Shown in pieces: positions 35,091 to 45,966 of a stretch of 64,000 nucleotides of DNA; position 1 is the first letter of the stretch, and every line of letters begins with the position of its first letter. This DNA comes from Auanema rhodensis. Its lineage: Eukaryota > Nematoda > Chromadorea > Rhabditida > Rhabditidae. A program made the translations under genes and the position numbers. Where the stretch lies: positions 4,092,001-4,156,000 of the forward strand of contig OZ059896.1 in NCBI GenBank assembly GCA_964057225.1, in the 5' to 3' direction. The notes below the pieces were generated by a model, which was given only the letters and a program-made list of their open reading frames with translations, searched no databases and was not told the origin of the DNA.

Positions 35091-38000
35091 GAATGCACTA
35101 TACTACATTGTGAAAAGCTTAATACAAAAATTAGTTATGATCGTTTGGAAAATGATGCATTAGTGTATGTTGAGTTTCCATGTACACTCAAAATTGCTTC
35201 CAAAAACATTTTGACAAAAATGTTTTCGAAAAATTTCAAAATAATTTAGCGAAAAGTAGATGTTTTTAGATTCCTTTTTTCGAGGCAAAAACGATGGACA
35301 ATGTTATTCAACGAAAAAATTAATTCTTCAGGGTGAAAATCGAGGATATAAGTGTGAACTTATATCAGTTGATATCTCGGTGCATTTTTAAGCTAGCGGA
35401 AATTTGATAACACAGATCGACGCAGCTTAAAAATCCGCATTGAATGCACTATACTACATTGTGAAAAGCTTAATACAAAAATTAGTTATGATCGTTTAGA
35501 AAATGATGCATTAGTGTATGTTGAGTTTCCATGTACACTCAAAATTGCTTCCAAAAACATTTTGACAAAAATTTTTTCGAAAAATTTCAAAATAATTTAG
35601 CGAAAAGTAGATGTTTTTAGATTCCTTTTTTCGAGGCAAAAACGATGGACAATGTTATTCAGCGAAAAAATTGATTCTTCAGGGTGAAAATCGAGGATAT
35701 AAGTGTGAACTTATATCAGTTGATATCTCGGTGCATTTTCAAGCTAGCGCAAATCTGATAACACAGATCGACGCAGCTTAAAAATCCGCATCGAATGCAC
35801 TATACTACATTGAGAAACGCTTAATACAAAAATTAGTTATGATCGTTTGAAAAATGATGCATTAGTGTATGTTGAGTTTCCATGTACACTCAAAATTGCT
35901 TCCAAAAACATTTTGACAAAAATTTTTTCGAAAAATTTCAAAATAATTTAGCGAAAAGTAGATGTTTTTAGATTCCTTTTTTCGAGGCAAAAACGATGGA
36001 CAATGTTATTCAACGAAAAAATTAATTCTTCAGGGTGAAAATCGAGGATATAAGTGTGAACTTATATCAGTTGATATCTCGGTGCATTTTTAAGCTAGCG
36101 GAAATTTAATAACACAGATCGACGCAGCTTAAAAATCCGCATCGAATGCACTATACTACATTAAGAAAAGCTTAATACAAAAATTAGTTATGATCGTTTG
36201 AAAAATGATGCATTAGTGTATGTTGAGTTTCCATGTACACTCAAAATTGCTTCCAAAAACATTTTGACAAAAAATTTTCGTAAAATTTCAAAATAATTTA
36301 GCGAAAAGTAGATGTTTTTAGATTCCTTTTTTCAAGGCAAAAACGATGGACAATGTTATTCAACGAAAAAATTAATTCTTCAGGGTGAAAATCGAGGATA
36401 TAAGTGTGAACTTATATCAGTTGATATCTCGGTGCATTTTCAAGCTAGCGCAAATCTGATAGTACAGATCGACGCAGCTTAAAAATCCGCATCGAATGCA
36501 CTATACTACATTAAGAAAAGCTTAATACAAAAATTAGTTATGATCGTTTGGAAAATGATGCATTAGTGTATGTTGAGTTTCCATGTACACTCAAAATTGC
36601 TTCCAAAAACATTTTGACAAAAATTTTTTCGAAAAATTTCAAAATAATTTAGCGAAAAGTAGATGTTTTTAGATTCCTTTTTTCAAGGCAAAAACGATGG
36701 ACAATGTTATTCAACGAAAAAATTAATTCTTCAGGGTGAAAATCGAGGATATAAGTGTGAACTTATATCAGTTGATATCTCGGTGCATTTTCAAGCTAGC
36801 GCAAATCTGATAGTACAGATCGACGCAGCTTAAAAATCCGCATCGAATGCACTATACTACATTAAGAAAAGCTTAATACAAAAATTAGTTATGATCGTTT
36901 GGAAAATGATGCATTAGTGTATGTTGAGTTTCCATGTACACTCAAAATTGCTTCCAAAAACATTTTGACAAAAATTTTTTCGAAAAATTTCAAAATAATT
37001 TAGCGAAAAGTAGATGTTTTTAGATTCCTTTTTTCGAGGCAAAAACGATGGACAATGTTATTCAACGAAAAAATTAATTCTTCAGGGTGAAAATCGAGGA
37101 TATAAGTGTGAACTTATATCAGTTGATATCTCGGTGCCTTTTTAAGCTAGCGGAAATCTGATAACACAGATCGACGCAGCTTAAAAAACCGCATCGAATG
37201 CACTATACTACATTAAGAAAAGCTTAATACAAAAATTAGTTATGATCGTTTGGAAAATGATGCATTAGTGTATGTTGAGTTTCCATGTACACTCAAAATT
37301 GCTTCCAAAAACATTTTGACAAAAATTTTTTCGAAAAATTTCAAAATAATTTAGCGAAAAGTAGATGTTTTTAGATTCCTTTTTTCGAGGCAAAAACGAT
37401 GGACAATGTTATTCAACGAAAAAATTAATTCTTCAGGGTGAAAATCGAGGATATAAGTGTGAACTTATATCAGTTGATATCTCGGTGCATTTTTAAGCTA
37501 GCGGAAATTTGATAACACAGATCGACGCAGCTTAAAAATCCGCATTGAATGCACTATACTACATTGTGAAAAGCTTAATACAAAAATTAGTTATGATCGT
37601 TTGGAAAATGATGCATTAGTGTATGTTGAGTTTCCATGTACACTCAAAATTGCTTCCAAAAACATTTTGACAAAAATTTTTTCGAAAAATTTCAAAATAA
37701 TTTAGCGAAAAGTAGATGTTTTTAGATTCCTTTTTTCGAGGCAAAAACGATGGACAATGTTATTCAACGAAAAAATTAATTCTTCAGGGTGAAAATCGAG
37801 GATATAAGTGTGAACTTATATCAGTTGATATCTCGGTGCCTTTTTAAGCTAGCGGAAATCTGATAACACAGATCGACGCAGCTTAAAAATCCGCATCGAA
37901 TGCACTATACTACATTAAGAAAAGCTTAATACAAAAATTAGTTATGATCGTTTGGAAAATGATGCATTAGTGTATGTTGAGTTTCCATGTACACTCAAAA

Positions 38001-41000
38001 TTGCTTCCAAAAACATTTTGACAAAAAGTTTTTCGAAAAATTTCAAAATAATTTAGCGAAAAGTAGATGTTTTTAGATTCCTTTTTTCGAGGCAAAAACG
38101 ATGGACAATGTTACTCAACGAAAAAATTAATTCTTCAGGGTGAAAATCGAGGATATAAGTGTGAACTTATATCAGTTGATATCTCGGTGCATTTTTAAGC
38201 TAGCGGAAATTTAATAACACAGATCGACGCAGCTTAAAAATCCGCATCGAATGCACTATACTACATTGAGAAACGCTTAATACAAAAATTAGTTATGATC
38301 GTTTGGAAAATGATGCATTAGTGTATGTTGAGTTTCCATGTACACTCAAAATTGCTTCCAAAAACATTTTGACAAAAATTTTTTCGAAAAATTTCAAAAT
38401 AATTTAGCGAAAAGTAGATGTTTTCAGATTCCTTTTTTTGAGGCAAAAACGATGGACAATGTTATTCAACGAAAAAATTAATTCTTCAGGGTGAAAATCG
38501 AGGATATAAGTGTGAACTTATATCAGTTGATATCTCGGTGCATTTTTAAGCTAGCGGAAATTTGATAACACAGATCGACGCAGCTTAAAAATCCGCATTG
38601 AATGCACTATACTACATTGTGAAAAGCTTAATACAAAAATTAGTTATGATCGTTTGGAAAATGATGCATTAGTGTATGTTGAGTTTCCATGTACACTCAA
38701 AATTGCTTCCAAAAACATTTTGACAAAAATTTTTTCGAAAAATTTCAAAATAATTTAGCGAAAAGTAGATGTTTTTAGATTCCTTTTTTCGAGGCAAAAA
38801 CGATGGACAATGTTATTCAACGAAAAAATTAATTCTTCAGGGTGAAAATCGAGGATATAAGTGTGAACTTATATCAGTTGATATCTCGGTGCATTTTCAA
38901 GCTAGCGCAAATCTGATAACACAGATCGACGCAGCTTAAAAATCCGCATCGAATGCACTATACTACATTGAGAAACGCTTAATACAAAAATTAGTTATGA
39001 TCGTTTGAAAAATGATGCATTAGTGTATGTTGAGTTTCCATGTACACTCAAAATTGCTTCCAAAAACATTTTGACAAAAATTTTTTCGAAAAATTTCAAA
39101 ATAATTTAGCGAAAAGTAGATGTTTTTAGATTCCTTTTTTCGAGGCAAAAACGATGGACAATGTTATTCAACGAAAAAATTAATTCTTCAGGGTGAAAAT
39201 CGAGGATATAAGTGTGAACTTATATCAGTTGATATCTCGGTGCATTTTTAAGCTAGCGGAAATTTAATAACACAGATCGACGCAGCTTAAAAATCCGCAT
39301 CGAATGCACTATACTACATTAAGAAAAGCTTAATACAAAAATTAGTTATGATCGTTTGAAAAATGATGCATTAGTGTATGTTGAGTTTCCATGTACACTC
39401 AAAATTGCTTCCAAAAACATTTTGACAAAAAATTTTCGTAAAATTTCAAAATAATTTAGCGAAAAGTAGATGTTTTTAGATTCCTTTTTTCAAGGCAAAA
39501 ACGATGGACAATGTTATTCAACGAAAAAATTAATTCTTCAGGGTGAAAATCGAGGATATAAGTGTGAACTTATATCAGTTGATATCTCGGTGCATTTTCA
39601 AGCTAGCGCAAATCTGATAGTACAGATCGACGCAGCTTAAAAATCCGCATCGAATGCACTATACTACATTAAGAAAAGCTTAATACAAAAATTAGTTATG
39701 ATCGTTTGGAAAATGATGCATTAGTGTATGTTGAGTTTCCATGTACACTCAAAATTGCTTCCAAAAACATTTTGACAAAAATTTTTTCGAAAAATTTCAA
39801 AATAATTTAGCGAAAAGTAGATGTTTTTAGCTTCCTTTTTTCGAGGCAAAAACGATGGACAATGTTATTCAACGAAAAAATTAATTCTTCAGGGTGAAAA
39901 TCGAGGATATAAGTGTGAACTTATATCAGTTGATATCTCGGTGCCTTTTTAAGCTAGCGGAAATCTGATAACACAGATCGACGCAGCTTAAAAATCCGCA
40001 TCGAATGCACTATACTACATTAAGAAAAGCTTAATACAAAAATTAGTTATGATCGTTCGGAAAATGATGCATTAGTGTATGTTGAGTTTCCATGTACACT
40101 CAAAATTGCTTCCAAAAACATTTTGACAAAAATTTTTTCGAAAAATTTCAAAATAATTTAGCGAAAAGTAGATGTTTTTAGATTCCTTTTTTCGAGGCAA
40201 AAACGATGGACAATGTTATTCAACGAAAAAATTAATTCTTCAGGGTGAAAATCGAGGATATAAGTGTGAACTTATATCAGTTGATATCTCGGTGCATTTT
40301 CAAGCTAGCGCAAATCTGATAGTACAGATCGACGCAGCTTAAAAATCCGCATCGAATGCACTATACTACATTAAGAAAAGCTTAATACAAAAATTAGTTA
40401 TGATCGTTTGGAAAATGATGCATTAGTGTATGTTGAGTTTCCATGTACACTCAAAATTGCTTCCAAAAACATTTTGACAAAAAGTTTTTCGAAAAATTTC
40501 AAAATAATTTAGCGAAAAGTAGATGTTTTTAGATTCCTTTTTTCGAGGCAAAAACGATGGACAATGTTATTCAACGAAAAAATTAATTCTTCAGGGTGAA
40601 AATCGAGGATATAAGTGTGAACTTATATCAGTTGATATCTCGGTGCCTTTTTAAGCTAGCGCAAATCTGATAACACAGATCGACGCAGCTTAAAAATCCG
40701 CATCGAATGCACTATACTACATTGAGAAACGCTTAGTACAAAATTTAGTTATGATCGTTTGAAAAATGATGCATTAGTGTATGTTGAGTTTCCATGTACA
40801 CTCAACATTGCTTCCAAAAACATTTTGACAAAAATTTTTTCGAAAAATTTCAAAATAATTTAGCAAAAAGTAGATGTTTTTAGATTCCGTTTTTTAAGGC
40901 AAAGACGATGGACAATGTTATTCAACGAAAAAAATAATTCTTCAGGGTGAAAATCGAGGATATAAGTGTGAACTTATATCAGTTGATATCTCGGTGCATT

Positions 41001-42108
41001 TTTAAGCTAGCGGAAATTTAATAACACAGATCGACGCAGCTTAAAAATCCGCATCGAATGCACTATACTACATTGAGAAACGCTTAATACAAAAATTAGT
41101 TATGATCGTTTGGAAAATGATGCATTAGTGTATGTTGAGTTTCCATGTACACTCAAAATTGCTTCCAAAAACATTTTGACAAAAATTTTTTCGAAAAATT
41201 TCAAAATAATTTAGCGAAAAGTAGATGTTTTCAGATTCCTTTTTTTGAGGCAAAAACGATGGACAATGTTATTCAACGAAAAAATTAATTCTTCAGGGTG
41301 AAAATCGAGGATATAAGTGTGAACTTATATCAGTTGATATCTCGGTGCATTTTTAAGCTAGCGGAAATTTGATAACACAGATCGACGCAGCTTAAAAATC
41401 CGCATTGAATGCACTATACTACATTGTGAAAAGCTTAATACAAAAATTAGTTATGATCGTTTGGAAAATGATGCATTAGTGTATGTTGAGTTTCCATGTA
41501 CACTCAAAATTGCTTCCAAAAACATTTTGACAAAAATGTTTTCGAAAAATTTCAAAATAATTTAGCGAAAAGTAGATGTTTTTAGATTCCTTTTTTCGAG
41601 GCAAAAACGATGGACAATGTTATTCAACAAAAAAATTAATTCTTCAGGGTGAAAATCGAGGATATAAGTGTGAACTTATATCAGTTGATATCTCGGTGCA
41701 TTTTTAAGCTAGCGGAAATTTGATAACACAGATCGACGCAGCTTAAAAATCCGCATCGAATGCACTATACTACATTGAGAAACGCTTAATACAAAAATTA
41801 GTTATGATCGTTTGAAAAATGATGCATTAGTGTATGTTGAGTTTCCATGTACACTCAAAATTGCTTCCAAAAACATTTTGACAAAAATTTTTTCGAAAAA
41901 TTTCAAAATAATTTAGCGAAAAGTAGATGTTTTTAGATTCCTTTTTTCGAGGCAAAAACGATGGACAATGTTATTCAACGAAAAAATTAATTCTTCAGGG
42001 TGAAAATCGAGGATATAAGTGTGAACTTATATCAGTTGATATCTCGGTGCATTTTTAAGCTAGCGGAAATTTAATAACACAGATCGACGCAGCTTAAAAA
42101 TCCGCATC
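35091..42108 (+). repeat. 7.0-kb superrepeat of 20 monomers, copy 2
   Basis: The first ten monomers (35091, 35442, 35793, 36144, 36494, 36845, 37196, 37547, 37898, 38249) are collinear with 28071-31580 about 7020 bp upstream, down to GTTTAGAAAA with TTGATTCTTC and AAAAAACCGC. Monomer 36144 is the 350-bp CGTAAAATTT form where copy 1 has TTTTTTCG. The section at 38600-39651 differs from copy 1. TTTTAGCTTCC (39652) and 40003 match 32634 and 32985; an extra AAAAAGTTTTTCG monomer (40354) follows; CTTAGTACAAAATTTAG with CAAAGACG (40705), 41056 and ATGTTTTCG (41407) match 33336-34388. Private: GTTACTCAACG near 38110, GTTCGGAAAA near 40055, CAGCGAAAAAATTG near 35660. Confidence 0.82.
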
Positions 42109-44913
42109 GAATGCACTATACTACATTAAGAAAAGCTTAATACAAAAATTAGTTATGATCGTTTGAAAAATGATGCATTAGTGTATGTTGAGTTTCCATG
42201 TACACTCAAAATTGCTTCCAAAAACATTTTGACAAAAAATTTTCGTAAAATTTCAAAATAATTTAGCGAAAAGTAGATGTTTTTAGATTCCTTTTTTCAA
42301 GGCAAAAACGATGGACAATGTTATTCAACGAAAAAATTAATTCTTCAGGGTGAAAATCGAGGATATAAGTGTGAACTTATATCAGTTGATATCTCGGTGC
42401 ATTTTCAAGCTAGCGCAAATCTGATAGTACAGATCGACGCAGCTTAAAAATCCGCATTGAATGCACTATACTACATTGTGAAAAGCTTAATACAAAAATT
42501 AGTTATGATCGTTTGAAAAATGATGCATTAGTGTATGTTGAGTTTCCATGTACACTCAAAATTGCTTCCAAAAACATTTTGACAAAAATTTTTTCGAAAA
42601 ATTTCAAAATAATTTAGCGAAAAGTAGATGTTTTCAGATTCCTTTTTTTGAGGCAAAAACGATGGACAATGTTATTCAACGAAAAAATTAATTCTTCAGG
42701 GTGAAAATCGAGGATATAAGTGTGAACTTATATCAGTTGATATCTCGGTGCATTTTTAAGCTAGCGGAAATTTAATAACACAGATCGACGCAGCTTAAAA
42801 ATCCGCATCGAATGCACTATACTACATTAAGAAAAGCTTAATACAAAAATTAGTTATGATCGTTTGAAAAATGATGCATTAGTGTATGTTGAGTTTCCAT
42901 GTACACTCAAAATTGCTTCCAAAAACATTTTGACAAAAAATTTTCGTAAAATTTCAAAATATTTTAGCGAAAAGTAGATGTTTTTAGATTCCTTTTTTCG
43001 AGGCAAAAACGATGGACAATGTTATTCAACGAAAAAATTAATTCTTCAGGGTGAAAATCGAAAATATAAGTGTGAACTTATATCAGTTGATATCTCGGTG
43101 AATTTTCCAGCTAGCGCAAATCTGATAACACAGATCGACGCAGCTCAAAAATCCGCATCGAATGCACTATACTACATTGAGAAACGCTTTATACCAAAAT
43201 TAGTTATGATCGTTTGAAAAATGATGCATTAGTGTATGTTGAGTTTCCATGTACACTCAAAATTGCTTCCAAAAACATTTTGACAAAAATTTTTTCGAAA
43301 AATTTCAAAATAATTTAGCGAAAAGTAGATGTTTTCAGATTCCTTTTTTTGAGGCAAAAACGATGGACAATGTTATTCAACGAAAAAATTAATTCTTCAG
43401 GGTGAAAATCGAGGATATAAGTGTGAACTTATATCAGTTGATATCTCGGTGCCTTTTTAAGCTAGCGGAAATCTGATAACACAGATCGACGCAGCTTAAA
43501 AATCCGCATCGAATGCACTATACTACATTAAGAAAAGCTTAATACAAAAATTAGTTATGATCGTTTGGAAAATGATGCATTAGTGTATGTTGAGTTTCCA
43601 TGTACACTCAAAATTGCTTCCAAAAACATTTTGACAAAAAGTTTTTCGAAAAATTTCAAAATAATTTAGCGAAAAGTAGATGTTTTTAGATTCCTTTTTT
43701 CGAGGCAAAAACGATGGACAATGTTATTCAACGAAAAAATTAATTCTTCAGGGTGAAAATCGAGGATATAAGTGTGAACTTATATCAGTTGATATCTCGG
43801 TGCATTTTCAAGCTAGCGCAAATCTGATAGTACAGATCGACGCAGCTTAAAAATCCGCATCGAATGCACTATACTACATTGAGAAACGCTTAATACAAAA
43901 ATTAGTCATGATCGTTTGAAAAATGATGCATTAGTGTATGTTGAGTTTCCATGTACACTCAACATTGCTTCCAAAAACATTTTGACAAAAATTTTTTCGA
44001 AAATTTCAAAATAATTTAGCGAAAAGTAGATGTTTTTAGATTCCTTTTTTCGAGGCAAAAACGATGGACAATGTTATTCAACGAAAAAATTAATTCTTCA
44101 GGGTGAAAATCGAAAATATAAGTGTGAACTTATATCAGTTGATATCTCGGTGCATTTTTCAGCTAGCGCAAATCTGATAACACAGATCGACGCAGCTTAA
44201 AAATCCGCATCGAATGCACTATACTACATTGAGAAACGCTTTATACCAAAATTAGTTATGATCGTTTGAAAAATGATGCATTAGTGTATGTTGAGTTTCC
44301 ATGTACACTCAAAATTGCTTCCAAAAACATTTTGACAAAAATTTTTTCGAAAAATTTCAAAATAATTTAGCGAAAAGTAGATGTTTTCAGATTCCTTTTT
44401 TTGAGGCAAAAACGATGGACAATGTTATTCAACGAAAAAATTAATTCTTCAGGGTGAAAATCGAGGATATAAGTGTGAACTTATATCAGTTGATATCTCG
44501 GTGCCTTTTTAAGCTAGCGGAAATCTGATAACACAGATCGACGCAGCTTAAAAATCCGCATCGAATGCACTATACTACATTAAGAAAAGCTTAATACAAA
44601 AATTAGTTATGATCGTTTGGAAAATGATGCATTAGTGTATGTTGAGTTTCCATGTACACTCAAAATTGCTTCCAAAAACATTTTGACAAAAATTTTTTCG
44701 AAAAATTTCAAAATAATTTAGCGAAAAGTAGATGTTTTTAGATTCCTTTTTTCGAGGCAAAAACGATGGACAATGTTATTCAACGAAAAAATTAATTCTT
44801 CAGGGTGAAAATCGAGGATATAAGTGTGAACTTATATCAGTTGATATCTCGGTGCATTTTCAAGCTAGCGCAAATCTGATAGTACAGATCGACGCAGCTT
44901 AAAAATCCGCATC
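42109..44913 (+). repeat. Composite block, copy 3
   Basis: Monomers at 42109, 42459, 42810, 43160, 43511, 43862, 44212, 44563 repeat the order of 24565-27719 minus the extra monomer at 25266: CGTAAAATTT with CAAGG, ATTGTG with TTTCAG, the CAAAATATTTTAGCG/GCAGCTCAAAAATCC monomer, GCTTTATACC, AAAAAGTTTTTCG, the AGTCATG 350-bp monomer, GCTTTATACC, ATTAAG. The special monomers at 25616 and 42810 are 17194 bp apart. A private change (GTGAATTTTCCAG for GTGAATTTTTCAG) lies near 43102-43109. Confidence 0.82.
42978..43217 (+). other. 79-codon open frame, third copy, judged non-coding
   Basis: Same frame as 21575-21814, in the 42810 monomer, 17194 bp from the second copy. It carries one Ser-to-Pro change from GTGAATTTTCCAG. 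Its conservation is explained by the recent shared ancestry of the three composite blocks and needs no selection on a protein. Confidence 0.8.
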
Positions 44914-45264
44914 GAATGCACTATACTACATTGAGAAACGCTTAATACAAAAATTAGTCATGATCGTTTGAAAAATGATGCATTAGTGTATGTTGAGTTT
45001 CCATGTACACTCAAAATTGCTTCCAAAAACATTTTGACAAAAATTTTTTCGAAAAATTTCAGAATAATTTAGCGAAAAGTAGATGTTTTTAGATTCCTTT
45101 TTTCGAGGCAAAAACGATGGACAATGTTATTCAACGAAAAAATTAATTCTTCAGGGTGAAAATCGAGGATATAAGTGTGAACTTATATCAGTTGATATCT
45201 CGGTGCATTTTCAAGCTAGCGCAAATCTGATAGTACAGATCGACGCAGCTTAAAAATCCGCATC

Positions 45265-45615
45265 GAATGCACTATACTACATTGAGAAACGCTTAATACA
45301 AAAATTAGTTATGATCGTTTGAAAAATGATGCATTAGTGTATGTTGAGTTTCCATGTACACTCAAAATTGCTTCCAAAAACATTTTGACAAAAATTTTTT
45401 CGAAAAATTTCAAAATAATTTAGCGAAAAGTAGATGTTTTTAGATTCCTTTTTTCGAGGCAAAAACGATGGACAATGTTATTCAACGAAAAAATTAATTC
45501 TTCAGGGTGAAAATCGAGGATATAAGTGTGAACTTATATCAGTTGATATCTCGGTGCATTTTCAAGCTAGCGCAAATCTGATAGTACAGATCGACGCAGC
45601 TTAAAAATCCGCATC
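45265..45615 (+). repeat. Reference monomer, subfamily B (near consensus)
   Basis: This copy carries the commonest state at each site I tracked: ATTGAG head, TTAGTTATG, GTTTGAAAA, CAAAATTGC, TTTTTTCG, TAGCGAAAAG, TTTTAGATTCC, CGAGGCAAAAACG, GACAATG, GAGGATATA, CATTTTCAAGCTAGCGC with GATAGTAC, and TCCGCATCG. It is a convenient yardstick for the variant blocks. Compared with A, the frame that is open there meets TAG in AATTTAGCG, and the mid-monomer gains TTCGAA inside a 12-bp perfect palindrome (45396-45407). Confidence 0.85.
45396..45407. other. 12-bp perfect palindrome TTTTTCGAAAAA in subfamily B
   Basis: A self-complementary run centred on TTCGAA in the common B monomer. Subfamily A has TTTTCCCGAAAAA at this place and lacks the symmetry. 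B copies with TTTTTTCAAAAAATTT (for example 9127, 11233, 12988, 49826) lose the central CG. The 350-bp CGTAAAATTT type instead gains AAATTTT and AAAATTT arms around CGT (20834-20850 in the 20706 monomer), so a dyad persists in a different form. Confidence 0.75.
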
Positions 45616-45966
45616 GAATGCACTATACTACATTGAGAAACGCTTAATACAAAAATTAGTCATGATCGTTTGAAAAATGATGCATTAGTGTATGTTGAGT
45701 TTCCATGTACACTCAAAATTGCTTCCAAAAACATTTTGACAAAAATTTTTTCGAAAAATTTCAAAATAATTTAGCGAAAAGTAGATGTTTTTAGATTCCT
45801 TTTTTCGAGGCAAAAACGATGGACAATGTTATTCAACGAAAAAATTAATTCTTCAGGGTGAAAATCGAGGATATAAGTGTGAACTTATATCAGTTGATAT
45901 CTCGGTGCATTTTCAAGCTAGCGCAAATCTGATAGTACAGATCGACGCAGCTTAAAAATCCGCATC

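Larger units (their letters stand above)
44914..45966 (+). repeat. Three near-consensus B monomers
   Basis: Starts 44914, 45265 and 45616. The first and third have AGTCATGATC, the second AGTTATGATC; otherwise they are close to the B consensus, with CATTTTCAAG and GATAGTAC tails. The first has a private TTCAGAATAATTT near 45058-45070. They resemble the type-4 monomers of the 1403-bp HOR and extend the composite block. Confidence 0.8.

Noticed and set aside
21575-43217. Three copies of a 79-residue protein
   Set aside because: Each begins inside one monomer and ends inside the next; openness depends on a single T-to-C change removing TAA plus linked variants, and the copies track recent block duplication.
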